Origin: Spirodela intermedia
Lineage: Eukaryota; Streptophyta; Magnoliopsida; Alismatales; Araceae
Direction: 5' to 3'
Assembly (NCBI GenBank): GCA_902729315.2
Contig: LR746268.1
Coordinates: 3,651,501 to 3,715,500 of the forward strand
Length of the DNA: 64,000 nt
Part shown: positions 20,172 through 32,480 of the stretch, piece after piece
Numbering within the stretch: position 1 is the stretch's first letter
Layout: each line of letters starts with the position of its first letter
The notes under the pieces: model-generated
Database searches by the model: none
What the model saw: the letters and a program-made list of their open reading frames with translations, nothing else
Told to the model about the DNA's origin: nothing
Program-made: the position numbers and the translations under genes

Positions 20172-21901
20172 TCAGTCATCGCCAGACTCTTGCCGGCGGT
20201 AGCGGCGCCGCTCCTCCTTTTCCTCATCAGAGTCCTCACCCTGCCAACAATTAAGAACAGAAAGTGTGTGAGTCCGTGTGTGTGCGTGAGGTGGATTCAA
20301 ATAAAATTTTATACAGCTAGAGTAGTCGACTTATGGTCGATCTGATCTGGGTGAAGATTGGCCGATGTGATTATATGGACAGGTGCTTGGATGATTTGGC
20401 CCACTTCCTGACAGCACCTAAAGGCACGGATTATTTGATCTGGACATTCCAATTAGAACCAAGCTGGATTGGCAGCGTGTGTGATCCAGCCGGCTGATTC
20501 AATTGTGAACACATTGAGTCGAATCAATCTAAAGAGAATCAGGAGGAAGTAAATGGTCCTAACGCATTCCACCAGATGGTAGAATCTGATATTTTACGGA
20601 AGAAAATGAACCAGTATGCTCTACCATCAGTCCCCTGTCCTCTACATAGTATCTAAGGGGAACAACCCCATTTTCTTTTATCGAAAGATATGATAGGATG
20701 CCATATGGAACAAAGGACAACAGTTCTTCTCCTCAGGAATTATCATAGTAAGGGAAAGCCAAGTCATTATTTTCAACGCATATATTCGACGACCACTTAC
20801 AGCACATTTAACTAAATTTATCGTGCATCAAAGGGGCAGGAAGCTCCTCTTCCTCAATATTTAACTCAGGGGAGGGGAAAAAAATAAATCAACGCTGTCT
20901 TATGCACAAAGCTAATGCAGTATTCAAAGTCATGTCACACGGTTCTGGAAAAAAAACCCTGTATTCGGCATACATCTTTGAAATGAGACCGAGGAAAGAG
21001 GGAGAACCGGGATCTCAAATCAGCCACAGAGGAGGAAGATATAAGGAAGCAGGAACATGTTCCAGTAAGAAGCCGATACTTCTGTCAATATGGAAGTACT
21101 TGATTATCATAAAGCGAAAAGAAGATTGCAGATGAATGAATGAATCAAATGTGGACAAGGGAACCCTACTGTGAACACTGTCCAGAACCTATCCGCAGAA
21201 GTGTGAGAGTCTTTAGGGGGAACTTGTGTCAAATTATGGAGGATGGATTTGTGGGAAGAAAACAACTGCAAAGGTAATGAACTTACAGAGTTTCTGCGGC
21301 CGTAGTCTTCGTCTCCTCGCTGCCCATAACGGGGCCTTTCTCCGTACCCGTACTCGCCGGAGCCGCTTCGCCCGTACTCCTGCCTCCCTTCAGACTCATA
21401 GTTTCCGCCCTCATAGTCGTAGCTCTGTTCTTGACGGTAAGGCTTCGGCCTGGAGCGCTCTTCATCGCCATAACCATGGGACTGCTCTTCAGACCTCCGA
21501 CCGTAACTAGAATCATACTCAGATGGACGCCCCTGCCCACCATAACCATATTGGGGCCGGGGATCGCCCTCAACACTGTACGGTCGCTGCTCCTCATAGG
21601 CTTCCTCCTGCTGCGGCCGGCGGCCGTACCCCCCGTAGCCCTCGTCGGAGGCAGGCTGACTCTCGTACCTGTAGGCAGAGGGCCGGGCGGATCCGGAGTA
21701 ATTGGGTCGCTCGTAGTCCACGCCGGTGTCGGAGGAGGAATTAGCAGCGTTCGGAGGATAGCATGTTTCGTCGGAAGGAGGAATCGGGCGGCCGAAGGTG
21801 AGCACAAGATCGTAGCCGCCGCCATAGGGGGTGGGATCGAAATCATCGAAGTCGTCTACCGCCTCGTCAGAGCCGATGTCGTGCCTTCTCCACTCTGCCA
21901 T
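20172..21901 (-). CDS. PLDrp1-like disordered phosphatidic-acid-binding protein
   Basis: Two exons on the minus strand, 21287-21901 and 20172-20240, joined in phase 0 across a 1,046-base intron (GTAAGT...GGCAG), giving 227 residues. The N-terminus has the conserved block DDFDDFDPTPYGGGYDLVLT then FGRPIPPSDETCYPP (about residues 17-52), as in Arabidopsis At5g39570. The rest is disordered and rich in Tyr, Gly, Glu, Arg and Ser, with YGRR/SYGRRSEEQ-type repeats. The last exon adds GEDSDEEKEERRRYRRQESG then DD. As I recall, At5g39570 (PLDrp1) binds phosphatidic acid and is affected in phospholipase D mutants; the N-terminal block carries lipid binding. This copy has far fewer SYGRSEEQ repeats than the Arabidopsis protein. 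An AT-rich TATTTATT-like box lies about 95 bases before the start. Confidence 0.85.
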
Positions 21902-22009
21902 GGCTGATAGGAAAGCTGGATCTGAAGATCTGGAGAGAGACAGCGATGATCACAGGCAAGAAGGGCGAGGTCTCCCGACGTTGGAAACGGGGGTTAATAA
22001 ATAGTGGGT

Positions 22010-23484
22010 TGGCCGCTGGAGGAAGTAGGCTCATGTCCAAACTACCCTCCATTGGACACCATAATTATGATACCACGCCAAATCCGTCCACGTCGTCTTG
22101 TCCCAACTGACCTCTACCAATTTGGAATTTTCCTATTTTAAACGAAGCTATTTAAATAAAAATTAAAATCCTCAGCTCTTACCGTGAAGATAGGATTGGC
22201 AACAAATCCATCCCCAACATATTTTCAGATAATATTATATTCCCTCAAAAAATAAAAAGGGAAGGAGAGAGAGAGAGAGAAGAAAAGAGAGATTTTTTCT
22301 TCACCCAGATGACATTGGAGTCATTGAGGCACTACCGCTCCCAACTGCCGAAACTATTTATAGCTTAGAAGAATTATGAATATATATATATGTGATATAT
22401 TTTAAATGTAATATGATTTCTTCATATTATGCCCATAACTAGTTTGCCCTTGACTTAGGGAAATGGCAAGAAAATATCGTCTACACGGCTTCGGCTCAAA
22501 GCATGGTGCTGTAACGACGCCGGGGGGAAGGCGGGGGAGAGAGGAGGGGGGATGGACCGGTGGCGGCAGCAGCAGCCTCATCATCTGCTCTCGTGGCAGA
22601 GGGATGAATACGAGAAGATTTTGCTCGGTTGGGGAGAGAAGGATGGTGGAAATTTCTGGCTCGCCCTCTTCCGTACGTCCCACTGTGATCTACAGCTGCT
22701 CAGCTAACCTTGCAATCTGATTCACGTGGGACGAAGAGGAAGAAACATCGAGCGAGAATGCTAGCCGTTTCACGCGCATCGTTCCCGTCTCTGGATGCAT
22801 TGCTCGATCAAGGGATTATTTATTTTTTGCTGGTTGAGGGTGGGATTAGTTGGATCCTTCAGTGTTTTGACTGTAACAGTCGGTGAGACTGGTCACAAAC
22901 AGGAAAGTTTTCCAAGAATGTTCAATGTTCCAAGAAATCTGTTCAAGGGGAGGATCAGATTTTTCGTCTTCTTCCATTGGTCCTGTTTGATCATTAGGTT
23001 CCCGGATGTCTCTGGGTTTTTATCTTATTACCTGCTTGGATCGTTGATTGCACGCTCAAAGAAAAGCCTCAGAGAGATCGGGTTTTTGACATTGTGTGGT
23101 GGAAAGGTCTCACTCTCCACGTTAACAAATGACATTGTGTGGGTTCCTCTTGCCTTTCTCATCAGGGTAGTTCGACGTTTCCTTTGAATCTCTAATTTTT
23201 ATATTCACCAGATGTGATCTTGTTCTGAGGAGATATGTTGGAGGGTCGGTCCTGCTTGACATCGAGGGTTCTCCCAAGCCCATGCGAACAGCAATGCAAG
23301 TGAATCTACTTGCAGTGTGATCTCCCGGAGGCCTCTAGGACAAGCAACGGATGCTTTGACAGAAGCGGGAAGAAGGCTGCCAAGCTCACGATTCCGGTGA
23401 TGTCGGTGGGGACGTATATATAGAGATAGACCTTCGTTCAGAGATAGAGCCATCAAGAACGACGTTGGGCCTCCTCCCTTCTCC
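22010..23484. other. Intergenic, no gene seen
   Basis: Region upstream of the PLDrp1-like gene. It includes a GA microsatellite (about 22266-22281), an AT run (22379-22392) and a GC-rich patch (22515-22590). 23200-23480 reads as a possible LTR tail on the minus strand but was not confirmed. Confidence 0.4.
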
Positions 23485-24300
23485 GTGACCGGATACTCCC
23501 TGTTGGGGCCAACTAAGAGACCTCTTGCACCTACTAACTCATCGCACGTCTGCCAGCGTGTCAACGGGCCGGGCCGGGCCGGGTATACTCTTATGAGGCC
23601 CAAGCATAGCACGTCCCTTTCTCTCTCTTCACTCTTCTCTATCTCCTCTTCTCTTCTCTCTCTCCTCTTCGCTCTCCTTTCCTATTTCCCTTTCTTTTCG
23701 CTCCTCTCTCTCTTCACTTTTCTCCGTCTCTCTCTCTTCGTTCTTCTCTTCTATTTCTCTCTCTTCAGGTCTCTGTGGCAGGCCTTCCTTCATAGAAACC
23801 TACAGTTCCTTACGTTCACCGCCCTCCTCTCTCCTCTTCACTCCTCTCGTTTACGCCTATTGAGTATTAATGGGCCCTACAATAGGTGCGAGAAAATCTT
23901 GATGTTCAGGGGCTTATTTGTCTTTTGTCCCATGGAGTCTATCGTGAGATTGTGTTTAACTGAAAGGTATTTCTCTCTCTTATGTTATTTGGCATCATAC
24001 TTAAAATTGCAACAAGGACGAGAATGTGTGTGCCACTTTGCGCGCCGCTCTGCCACCCCCTGCTCCTGCACATGCTGGGCATGTCACCAGTGCTGGTGCA
24101 TGGCCTTGCACACACGGTTCCTGTACGAGCACGCCCGTGTGCTCCCATTCTGCCATGTCATGCCGTACAGGCATGTCTGCACACGATGCCATGCTCGAAC
24201 TCCCAATCTGGTCCCTTCTGCAGGACCAATTGGTGCGTGCATGTCTCACCTACGGCCTCCTGCTCCTCTGAAGCTTAGAAGTGGGATTCTATGACTCCAA
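23485..24300. repeat. Pyrimidine-rich and CATG-rich low-complexity DNA
   Basis: 23569-23584 is a GGGCC run (GGGCCGGGCCGGGCCGGG). 23610-23770 is almost pure C/T with TCTCTCTC phrases on the plus strand. 24020-24260 is GC-rich and crowded with CATG and GCATG words, including the inverted repeat CATGCCGTACAGGCATG near 24156. A 269-residue open frame over this stretch has no family features and follows composition. Probably a transposon LTR of unknown family. Confidence 0.4.
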
Positions 24301-25734
24301 TGTGGCTAGCCAAGGGATCTGCTCCTTCAATCATGTGATCCTCAGCCCGGGTAGAGCACAGTCTCCCTCCATCCTCAATCCCATAGATCTGCACCATACT
24401 ACCAAATTCTCATGGGGCCAATGTTGACCTCACCTTGATTCTTAACCTGAATTGGCCTTGGTCACCATGCCAGCACCAAGCAGAGGAGGAGGAGGGAGGA
24501 AGACCCCACTTCGCCTTTCCATGCTCAAATCCCCTCTAAGCTTATAGTGGAGAACCCTCCCAAGACATCCCCAAGTTAATAGAGAAGGGAGAATATGCGT
24601 TTAGTAGTTTTCCCACCCACAATGGTCGTCCGGCCCACTTGTCGGTTTGCCCATTCGGATTTTAAAAGCTTTGGGTGTAACAGGAGTTCACGGGAAATGG
24701 AACCGTCTAAAGTGGTTGTTTTATAGCTGCCACAAATATCTGTCGTCCCATAAAATTGCAGGAATATCTTGCTCACTGAGAATTTGGGGGACTGTCCACA
24801 TTTAATAGCTGATGGAATAAGGCGGCACCTTATAAAAGGAAAATCAAAGCCAATTGTTGAAACTGGTCAAATGATGGGACAGGTGGCCACCGTGTTAAAA
24901 TTTGCTTTGCTTTTGGCATTGGTTGTGGAAAGGAATCTCTCCCACTCAATGTTTTTATTATTTCCTTTCGGAAATCCATCCCTAGTATTAGGGATGACTT
25001 CCTAGGAGACAATAATACTAGTGTGATTGTCGATGTTGGCATTCTTGTTCATCCATTGAGTAGTGTTTCAAACCACATTTGGGGATTGACAAGGGTTAAT
25101 TAATTTTTTCAAGCCTTGTATTAATCAATCAAAAAACAGTCATCACTGATAAAGCAGTGGATCCCTCGTTCATGATCCATCTAGAGGACTTGGGCTCACC
25201 GCCTGAAATGATTGTCAACGTCTCAGTCCCCCCTTGTTGGTGCTTTTACAGGAATAATACAAAAAAATTATCCTCCTCTCAAACCACTGCAATAAATACT
25301 GATATCTAATGCAACAACTGATATGGATTTTTATCAAGGATGGACCTGTACACGTGAACAGTCATCTCAAAATACTAAGTGAAAACACAAAAATATATGA
25401 GATTCTACACTCAAGACATTATCTTGTCTGTCCATCCTTCCATAGTATACGGGGAGAATGACTGTGAATTTGAGAGGAGAGTTATCAAGTCCTTGACTAA
25501 GACAGTAGGCAAAATGAAGAAAATGAGAGAAGGGATGCCGTGTCTGATGCAAGGTTTTTCCAAGTCCAGTTCTTCTTCGTCTTCATTCTTCTTCCAGCGT
25601 TATTTGAGTTTGGGACTGGAGCTTGGTCAGCGAATATTTTTCAGGCACCGTTGGCTGGAGGATGGATTATCGAAAAGTAGCTGTAAGACGGCCTGTAGGG
25701 GGTAAATTAATTACGGTCGGCCATGGAGTATCTG
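24301..25734. other. Intergenic, no gene seen
   Basis: Moderately AT-rich, with small fragmentary open frames only. A Ser-coding TC-rich run lies at about 25560-25600. Nothing recognisable. Confidence 0.4.
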
Positions 25735-26512
25735 GTAGTGGTCAATCTTCTTAGACTGGTCAATGATATCCGCCTAACTTGGAAACGTGGAGCGGAGGTG
25801 AACAACCCTCGGTGCTTGTTTCGTTCCACCAGCCTAGGACAGATCGCCATAATCACAGGGGGACATGATGTCAATGGCGTCATACACAATTCTGCAGAAC
25901 TATAATTCAGGGGCTCGGACTTGGCCATGTGGAGTATGCACCGGCCGAGGAAGATGTACTCCGGTGTTCTCATGAATAAGTAGTATGTCGTTGGCGGAAC
26001 AGGCGTGAATGGGCAGCATCTAACTTTTGGGAAGGAGTTTGATCTCTAGACGAAAGATGTACTCCGGTGTTCTCATGAATTAGTATGTCGTTGGCGGAAC
26101 AGGCGTGAATGGGCAGCATCTAACTTTTGGGAAGGAGTTTGATCTCTAGACGAAGACCTAGCGGGTCATTCAGAACTTGTTCCCTCCGGAGAATGGAGCG
26201 AGTGGTGCACCTCCCCTGGTTGCAGTTGTGAAGAATGAGCTCTACAGAGCAGACTATGCTGCAAAGAAGCTGAGGAAATATGGCAAGGAGAGCAACAAAT
26301 GGATCATGTTGGGAAGTTTGTAGGAGACGTTGGTTTCGATGAACAGCAGGGGCCTCGCTTTCCGGGGATGACAGGAGTGGCCGAGAGGTGTATATGGAGG
26401 GACAATTGAACTCAACACATGGGTTCCACAGGATGGTCCTCCAGAGTAGGAATTGATTGCCAGAAAGTTGTCTGGAGGCTTTGTTTCTAACGGTACTGTA
26501 GTATAGTGCTGA
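25735..26512 (+). pseudogene. F-box/kelch-repeat (SKIP11-like) pseudogene
   Basis: Reading across frames recovers the C-terminal kelch half of a SKIP11/At1g74510-type F-box protein: WKRGAEVNNPRCLF, SLGQIAIITGGHDVNG, HNSAEL, then (after 26150) APPLVAVVKNELYRADYAA, KLRKYGKESNKWIMLGSL, then IELNTWVPQDGPPE and the closing ARKLSGGFVSNGTVV before a stop at 26510-26512. Several stops and frame changes occur, and an internal segment is duplicated (see 25951-26153). The F-box and first kelch repeats are absent upstream. Intact relatives are substrate adaptors of SCF ubiquitin ligases (several target phenylalanine ammonia-lyase). The absence of introns over the conserved part matches the usual single coding exon of this family, so it could be a truncated duplicate. 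Confidence 0.8.
25951..26153 (+). repeat. Recent 100-bp tandem duplication inside pseudogene
   Basis: Unit 1 is 25951-26053 (103 bases) and unit 2 is 26054-26153 (100 bases). They are identical apart from a 3-base indel (GAATAAGTAG versus GAATTAG). The duplicated segment covers the kelch part reading KMYSGV...VVGGTGVNGQHLTFGKEFDL. Confidence 0.95.
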
Positions 26513-27813
26513 CTTTTTCAGATCGTTGACCTGAAACGAGGACTTTTTCAGCCGTCTGGGGAGAACGCACAAGATTGGTTTGTTCATCAGGAAAGAATTC
26601 TGATTCCGAATTGCGAGGATAATTTTCTACCATTATTGAGGTCCTATTCAGGAAAGAATATCTTCTACGGGAAATTTGTCAATCTTTTGTTCTTTTTTAG
26701 TCATTCTATGCGGATTCGAAGACAGCTGTTATCTCCCCATTATCCAATCCCCTTGAGGATTCCCACAAACTGGAAGCATAGGCATTGGGATAGAAATAAT
26801 TTATTGTTCCGTTACATCTGGATTAGAACGACCAATTTAAGTTTCTTTTGGCTTCATTTCAGTAGCCTTATGTTTGCTATCTTGTGACGAACGAGCTCCC
26901 TTAAAATACGACAAAAAAATAAGCGAAAGATTCACTGGACCCATGCTTAACACGTGGGATTCGTTTTTTAATCATTCTCCCCTTCATAAGCCCTTCATAA
27001 TCTACTTTACAACCAGAGAATGGTTGCCTGCTTTCGCCTGTAAATCATCGGCTGGGTGATTCATAGGCTTCTTTTCATATTTTTGGTAAGTAGCCCCTCA
27101 AAATGCTTGCAAAACGGGTGATACTGCTATGCGCCTAGTCTTCCTTCTTTCGGATGACATTGAACGTTAGTTTAATTCTATTTAAAGTTCACCATGCGGC
27201 CATCCATAATGTGCAGAGATGATCGCATTAACGAGTCAAACGCTTCACATGGAAGAATGCTCACAAATCAGAAACATAGACTAAAACAGATTTGAAAATA
27301 AACCCAAAGAAAGAAACAGAGAGTGAGCTCTTGAAGACATACGCATACAGACACCAGACATCACAACAGTACGAGAGAGAGATAGAGAGAGAGAGAGCAT
27401 CACATGCTGATTTACAAAAAGTATCATGTTCATCAAGTATGGGAACTTCAGATGAAAGATTAAGGCAGCTGCACTAAATAAACCCAAAGGAAGAAACCAG
27501 GGGTGAGGTCTCTTCTATGATTGGTAATGACCCACGAGTTCAGCTTTTTGAATGCAAATCAGAGAACGACAAATCACCACAGAGAGAGAGATTGCATAAC
27601 ACTTCAGCAACTCATGGGGATTTCAGAGGAAGCCATCAACGCACATTGGGCGCATGAAGAAATTAGGGAATCGGTTCTGCTTCAACATATCCACCTGAGT
27701 GGCTGTTGAAGCCTCACTACAAGGCCATGCTTAGTGAAATTAAAATCGTGCGATGAGATGTTCTTGATGTCAGCAGACGGCAATAACCTTCTCAGAGCTG
27801 CGAATCTGTTGGC
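26513..27813. other. Spacer and EB1 3' region
   Basis: Contains the 3' untranslated region of the minus-strand EB1 gene at its right end and a GA microsatellite at about 27374-27400. Small open frames here have no recognisable similarity. Confidence 0.45.
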
Positions 27814-30800
27814 CTATTGCAGTTCTTGACACTCAGCATTGTGTGAATCTTTGGTGTCGACGGCATATAGAATATTCCGGACGGCCTTTGTCATCTGCCA
27901 GATGTGGGAAGAAAAGAATAACTTGACCAATAAAAGTACTAATTGTGAAATCGGGCACAGATTCTTTATTTCCAAAAGGGAACGTGAAATGATGCTCAAA
28001 ATAACCATGCAGGATTGCTGCCACCATTTAGCTTTATAGAACGTCAAAAAACTTCACTGGAAGGAAATAACAATCAATTGCAGGAAAAAAAATGATAGTC
28101 CGGTTAAATGGAGAAAGGCGAGGAGAAGACTGGGGTGGGACCCACCGGAGGATGGAGAGCTAACCCTCGAGACGGGCCAGGCAAGGATAAGCAACATGCT
28201 TCCCTTTTACATGGTCCAAGACTCGAGAAATCAAAAGATTGTCCTTTAACACAGGAAAATTGGGGGTCGAAGATTGAAAATGAAATGGGGCTTACACTGA
28301 CGTGGAGATCAGCGAATAAACAATAAGTTCATGTACGCTGAGCTCAAAAAGTGAACCAAACTGCAGGAACTACACATCATACATTCACCTCCCAAAAAGA
28401 AAAAACTCCCAATGGCGTTGATGTTTGGGGCCAGCATGGATTTATTTTTTCTTAAAAAGAAGGTTCATACCGGTAGGTGCTCCAACTCAGGTCTTTGGCA
28501 AAGAACTTCAATGTCACGCAGTTTTGAGAAGTAGAAGTCTCTTTCTTTCTCTGTGTTGTCTATTGAAAGCTTGAGATCCATAATCTGAACAAAAACAAAG
28601 CTCAACAAAATAGAATTTCGTTAGATATAATCCAAGATATTGAAACTCTCTCCACCAATCAAACTTTAAGTCGGCCAAATTTTCCTGGAAATACGTACAG
28701 CATGCCAAAAAATAAAACAGTAGTATAAGTCAAAATTAGCATGAAAAAGGAAATGCTTCCTCAGCCTGAATAATAATGGAACTTGATCTCTCTAGTGGGA
28801 GTAGATGAGAAAAAGGGTATAACTCTAGGGTTCTTTTTCAACAACTTTTCCAGTCTCTTCTCACTGCAAAAATTGATGGCTAGGCTTGAAGACTACAAAA
28901 ATTGACGGGATGATCATCCTGAAAGGGTCTCCAAGATATTGGACTGGTTCTAAATGAACATAAAGAAGGCAAAACTACAAGCCATAGTGTCACAAACCAG
29001 AAAAACATCATCTAAATGGTTTTCCTCTAATATGCTAGCTTGAAAAATGAGTAAGTGTTTAATGATGGAATGGCAAATTGATGCGACTAAATTTCATCAA
29101 TTCAACAAGAAAAGACCTTTCCCCAAATCCTACATTAATACCTTCTCATTCAGAATTTTTATCTCTTCTCGAAGATTAAGATTTTCTGCATTAGGATATG
29201 AGCATACTTTTACTTGAATGGGACCTACACAAAAAAAAAAAACAGAGTAAAGTTGACAATTTAGTAAATTTCATGGTTGATGAGGAAGAAAAGGCACAGC
29301 AGCTCAAGTGAGGATATAGGGATCTACTGTCTACTGAAACTCGTGGTGAGTTATTTGATTGCAAAGTTTTTGACGATCTCTGAGAGGCCCTTGAATTCTT
29401 CTCTTTCCCAACCTTGCATCTTCGTTCCACAGGGTTATAGTTCCTAGAATCCATAAAGCATACATCAATCAGTAATGTTAAAAGCTAAGTTACAAAAATG
29501 AACAGTACAACGTGAACTCTACAGACCCAGAATCAATAGAAAGCTAATAAAAAGTCCCACAAGAAATAAGGATATGTACTCATTCATGATTCCGCCATTT
29601 ATAGAATCACAATAGCGTTTCAACCATTGTAGAAACTCCAAGTTGTCCAATGGTCTCCCTTTAACTAGTTTATTGACTTCAATCCGCTGACAAGTTTATG
29701 AAGAAAGAGGTCAAATCAAGCATTAGAGAAATATGGTTAGATTTTATATCAATAGCATTGCTTCAGAGAGGTGCCTACGATAAGTAATGAGTAATCAGAT
29801 GATCAATGCCACATAAAGGGAATGAGAACAAAAGCCATGGAAGATCAAAATATTCATGAAATACTGGTGTACATGCAGTGCAGAATAATTGAAATTCATA
29901 AATTGTGGATAAGGTACTAAACTTCATAAGATAGGAAAACATAGAGAAATGGAAGTGAAATTAATAAAAATCGAGGAAGCCAAAAAGAATAGGTTAGCCT
30001 TTGCATTGTCTCTTTCTATTATACCCCGCCACTGGTTACTCTATGCTAAGCAAGTAACTTAACCCCTTTCTCCTTGGCTTACAGGAAGCTCCAATGAAAT
30101 TATTCACAGTTAATATGGCCGCATGTCACAACTGGTGTAAAAAGGAAGACACATAGCCCTAACTCGTAACTGAGTGTACCTACGACATGCAAACCCCCTC
30201 AACCTCAATATTTGTGAGAAGAACCCATTGAAGATCCAAAAATAATGAGAGAATTCATTCACACACTCTCATTGATATAAGCACAAAAGGGAAAATGAAC
30301 TCAAGGTATCAAATAAGGCCAGTAGATGGTATTGTATTATTCATTGGTTAGTGGATGATACAAGATTCATTCTTGTAAGCTGATGTGAATGATATTATAG
30401 CACAAACTAACTATCTGTCATTTTTCTAATGTTTTATGGGCAGTAAGCAGCGTTAAGCAGCCCATCGGCTAAGATATATGATAATATTTACCTTCTCTAT
30501 ACCCAACTTGGTGAACACCTCTTGGAGAACTTTATAATTTTGGATCATATCATATTCAGTCTTTGCATCAAAATTAACCTGAAAAAGACAAACGCAAATT
30601 CAGCATTGCATACAAGAGACGTTTCTACAAGTAAAATATAAGAAAAAAAGGATAAAATGATACTTACTTTGTGCATTGGAACAACCCCAGGGTGAGTCAC
30701 ATCCATCATTTGACATTGCACAGCACCAGAAGCAGCCTAAAAAAACTAATTCACGATTACTACTGGCATTCTAAAAATGGTGATGACTAAGTGTAGTCTT

Positions 30801-31728
30801 CTTGAAATCGTCTGATTTCCTGGTACGAAGTGATTGAAAACATAAATGTCCTAGTTTTCATCGTTTCATGGTCGCCAAAGGGGAAATCAAGAAGTGCGAA
30901 ATAGTTAATGAATCCGAAGGGGAAAATCTGCATGGGAACTTGAGTCCTCGTATCCCAAAGGCCACTGAGTGGGTATTATTGAAATTTTGACTATGGTGAA
31001 AGATGAACCGCAAAAAATATTTGACACATGTTGCAGGTTGTAGATAAGTCTAACAAGCAAAAGAAGGAGTACGAAGCTAAAGATTATTTTATCCATGTTC
31101 TTGAACAATTTCATTGCACGTTCTGCATTTTCTCCATTCCTTGAATCACATTAAAAATGGACAGTGAGAAGCATATCACAATTGATCCATCAAAAGACTG
31201 TCACTCCAGCAAACAGAAAATTAACTTCAATCTGAACCATTGCATTTACGCTCGTCTCTGTAATGATTATTTTATTAAAAAAACCACAAACTGATGGATT
31301 GTTTGAGAAACAGGGCAAGTCAGAAAAAGTAATCCTTAAATGAGGACCATAAAAGAGCAGTAGAGATATGCAGGCACTCATCGCATGGAAAGCATAAAAA
31401 CGTGAAAAGGCAAGGTGAACCTAGGAAGCTAGAGCGCATCTTACTGCGATGAAAGATATAAAAACAACCTTGTAAAGAACGAACATTCCGAAATTAAAAA
31501 CTTAAACCAGGCAACTCTTATCTTTCAAAAGTACCACAATAAAAAACGGGGGAGACGGCTAAAGAGATACACTCAAAAAAATAGGGGAGGATGGAGGAGC
31601 TCTTCGACATCACCACCTACCTCTTCGACCCTGGAAAGGTTGAGTTGCAGCGTAGCGTTGATCCAGGACAAGATTTCGTTCCTCCCCACGAAGTAGGCGC
31701 CGTCCATCGTCCCTATGCTCGTCGCCAT
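27814..31728 (-). CDS. EB1: Microtubule plus-end-binding protein EB1
   Basis: Eight exons on the minus strand: 31621-31728, 30668-30736, 30492-30578, 29580-29686, 29328-29443, 29142-29224, 28471-28584, 27814-27894; all joins keep frame, giving 254 residues. Exons 1-4 encode the calponin-homology domain that binds growing microtubule ends ([20 protein letters not shown], then [56 protein letters not shown]). Exon 5 is the basic Ser/Asn-rich linker ([20 protein letters not shown]). Exons 6-8 encode the coiled coil and EBH dimerisation motif ([40 protein letters not shown]). The protein stops at AECQELQ, so neither the acidic EEY/F tail nor the basic tail of EB1C is present, and it is shorter than the 270-330 residues usual in plants. 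The exon 5 donor (A|GTAGAT) is the least certain junction; it was chosen because it alone keeps frame into exon 6. Confidence 0.9.
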
Positions 31729-31810
31729 TCCCCTTTCCCTCGGATCCCTCTGCCGGTCTCCGACCGGCAATAACAATACCAGAAAGAGCAGGTAACGAGA
31801 GGGGAGAGCG

Positions 31811-31816
<6 letters not shown>

Positions 31817-31845
<29 letters not shown>
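31817..31845. repeat. GA microsatellite in EB1 leader
   Basis: About 14 AG units; on the EB1 sense strand this is a CT tract about 90-120 bases before the start codon. CT-rich leaders are frequent in plant genes. A TATA-like CTTTATAACT on the sense strand lies at 31961-31970. Confidence 0.8.
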
Positions 31846-31848
<3 letters not shown>

Positions 31849-32106
31849 ATGATATCAGTAGCAAAATTAGAGAGGGAAAATTAGAGGGGGGGGAGGACGA
31901 TGACAGATTTTCCAATCAAAACTAGTCTGTATACACATCAGAGGGAACGGTCGGAACGCCAGTTATAAAGAGACACGTCATGAAAGTCATACCTCGATGA
32001 TAATATACACGTATCGACGAGTAAATCATAACGTACGTTTGGCTCTGCGCCGAAGAATCCAAACGACATTCCAATCTCCTTTGAAAATGAGTTATTATTA
32101 ATCAAC

Positions 32107-32480
32107 TGAAATTAAGCCGTCCGGTTGACGTCCGCAGCCCGCCACACGGGGGGATGGCTGCTTCCTGCCTGAAATGGGCTCCACCGGCTTTCGACCGTCG
32201 GATTCCTGCTCGACGCCTCGTAATCGCCGTCCATACCTCTCGGGCGAGTCGTTGGGTGACGTTCCGCGTCCACGACGTAACCCTGGAGTGGACCCTGACG
32301 TGGACAACCCGGCGTTCCAACCCGGGCCGGCCCACCCTGCCGGTCGCCGTCAGTCCCGATCCGGCGGTCTGGTGGGACGTCCGCCAGTCCGGATCAGCAC
32401 CGGCCGGACCGGCTGCCGTTGTCCTCTACGGCGATGCGCCCAATAAGACAACGGCCATGAGATCAGGCTGGCATGGTTGA
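32107..32480. promoter_or_regulatory. GC-rich, ACGT-rich region upstream of EB1
   Basis: A sharply bounded GC-rich stretch in AT-rich DNA, starting about 380 bases before the EB1 ATG. It holds several ACGT cores (GTGACGTTCC near 32259, CACGACGTAACC near 32271, TGACGTGG near 32297, GGACGTCC near 32376) that could bind bZIP factors. Open frames on both strands reflect composition only. It may be the distal EB1 promoter or a remnant of something else. Confidence 0.35.

Noticed and set aside
23485-24294. 269-residue open frame on the plus strand
   Set aside because: It runs across a C/T tract and CATG-rich DNA; amino-acid content follows composition and no domain is visible.
32098-32480. Overlapping open frames on both strands
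   Set aside because: Caused by high GC content; no conserved motif and no splice context to a gene.
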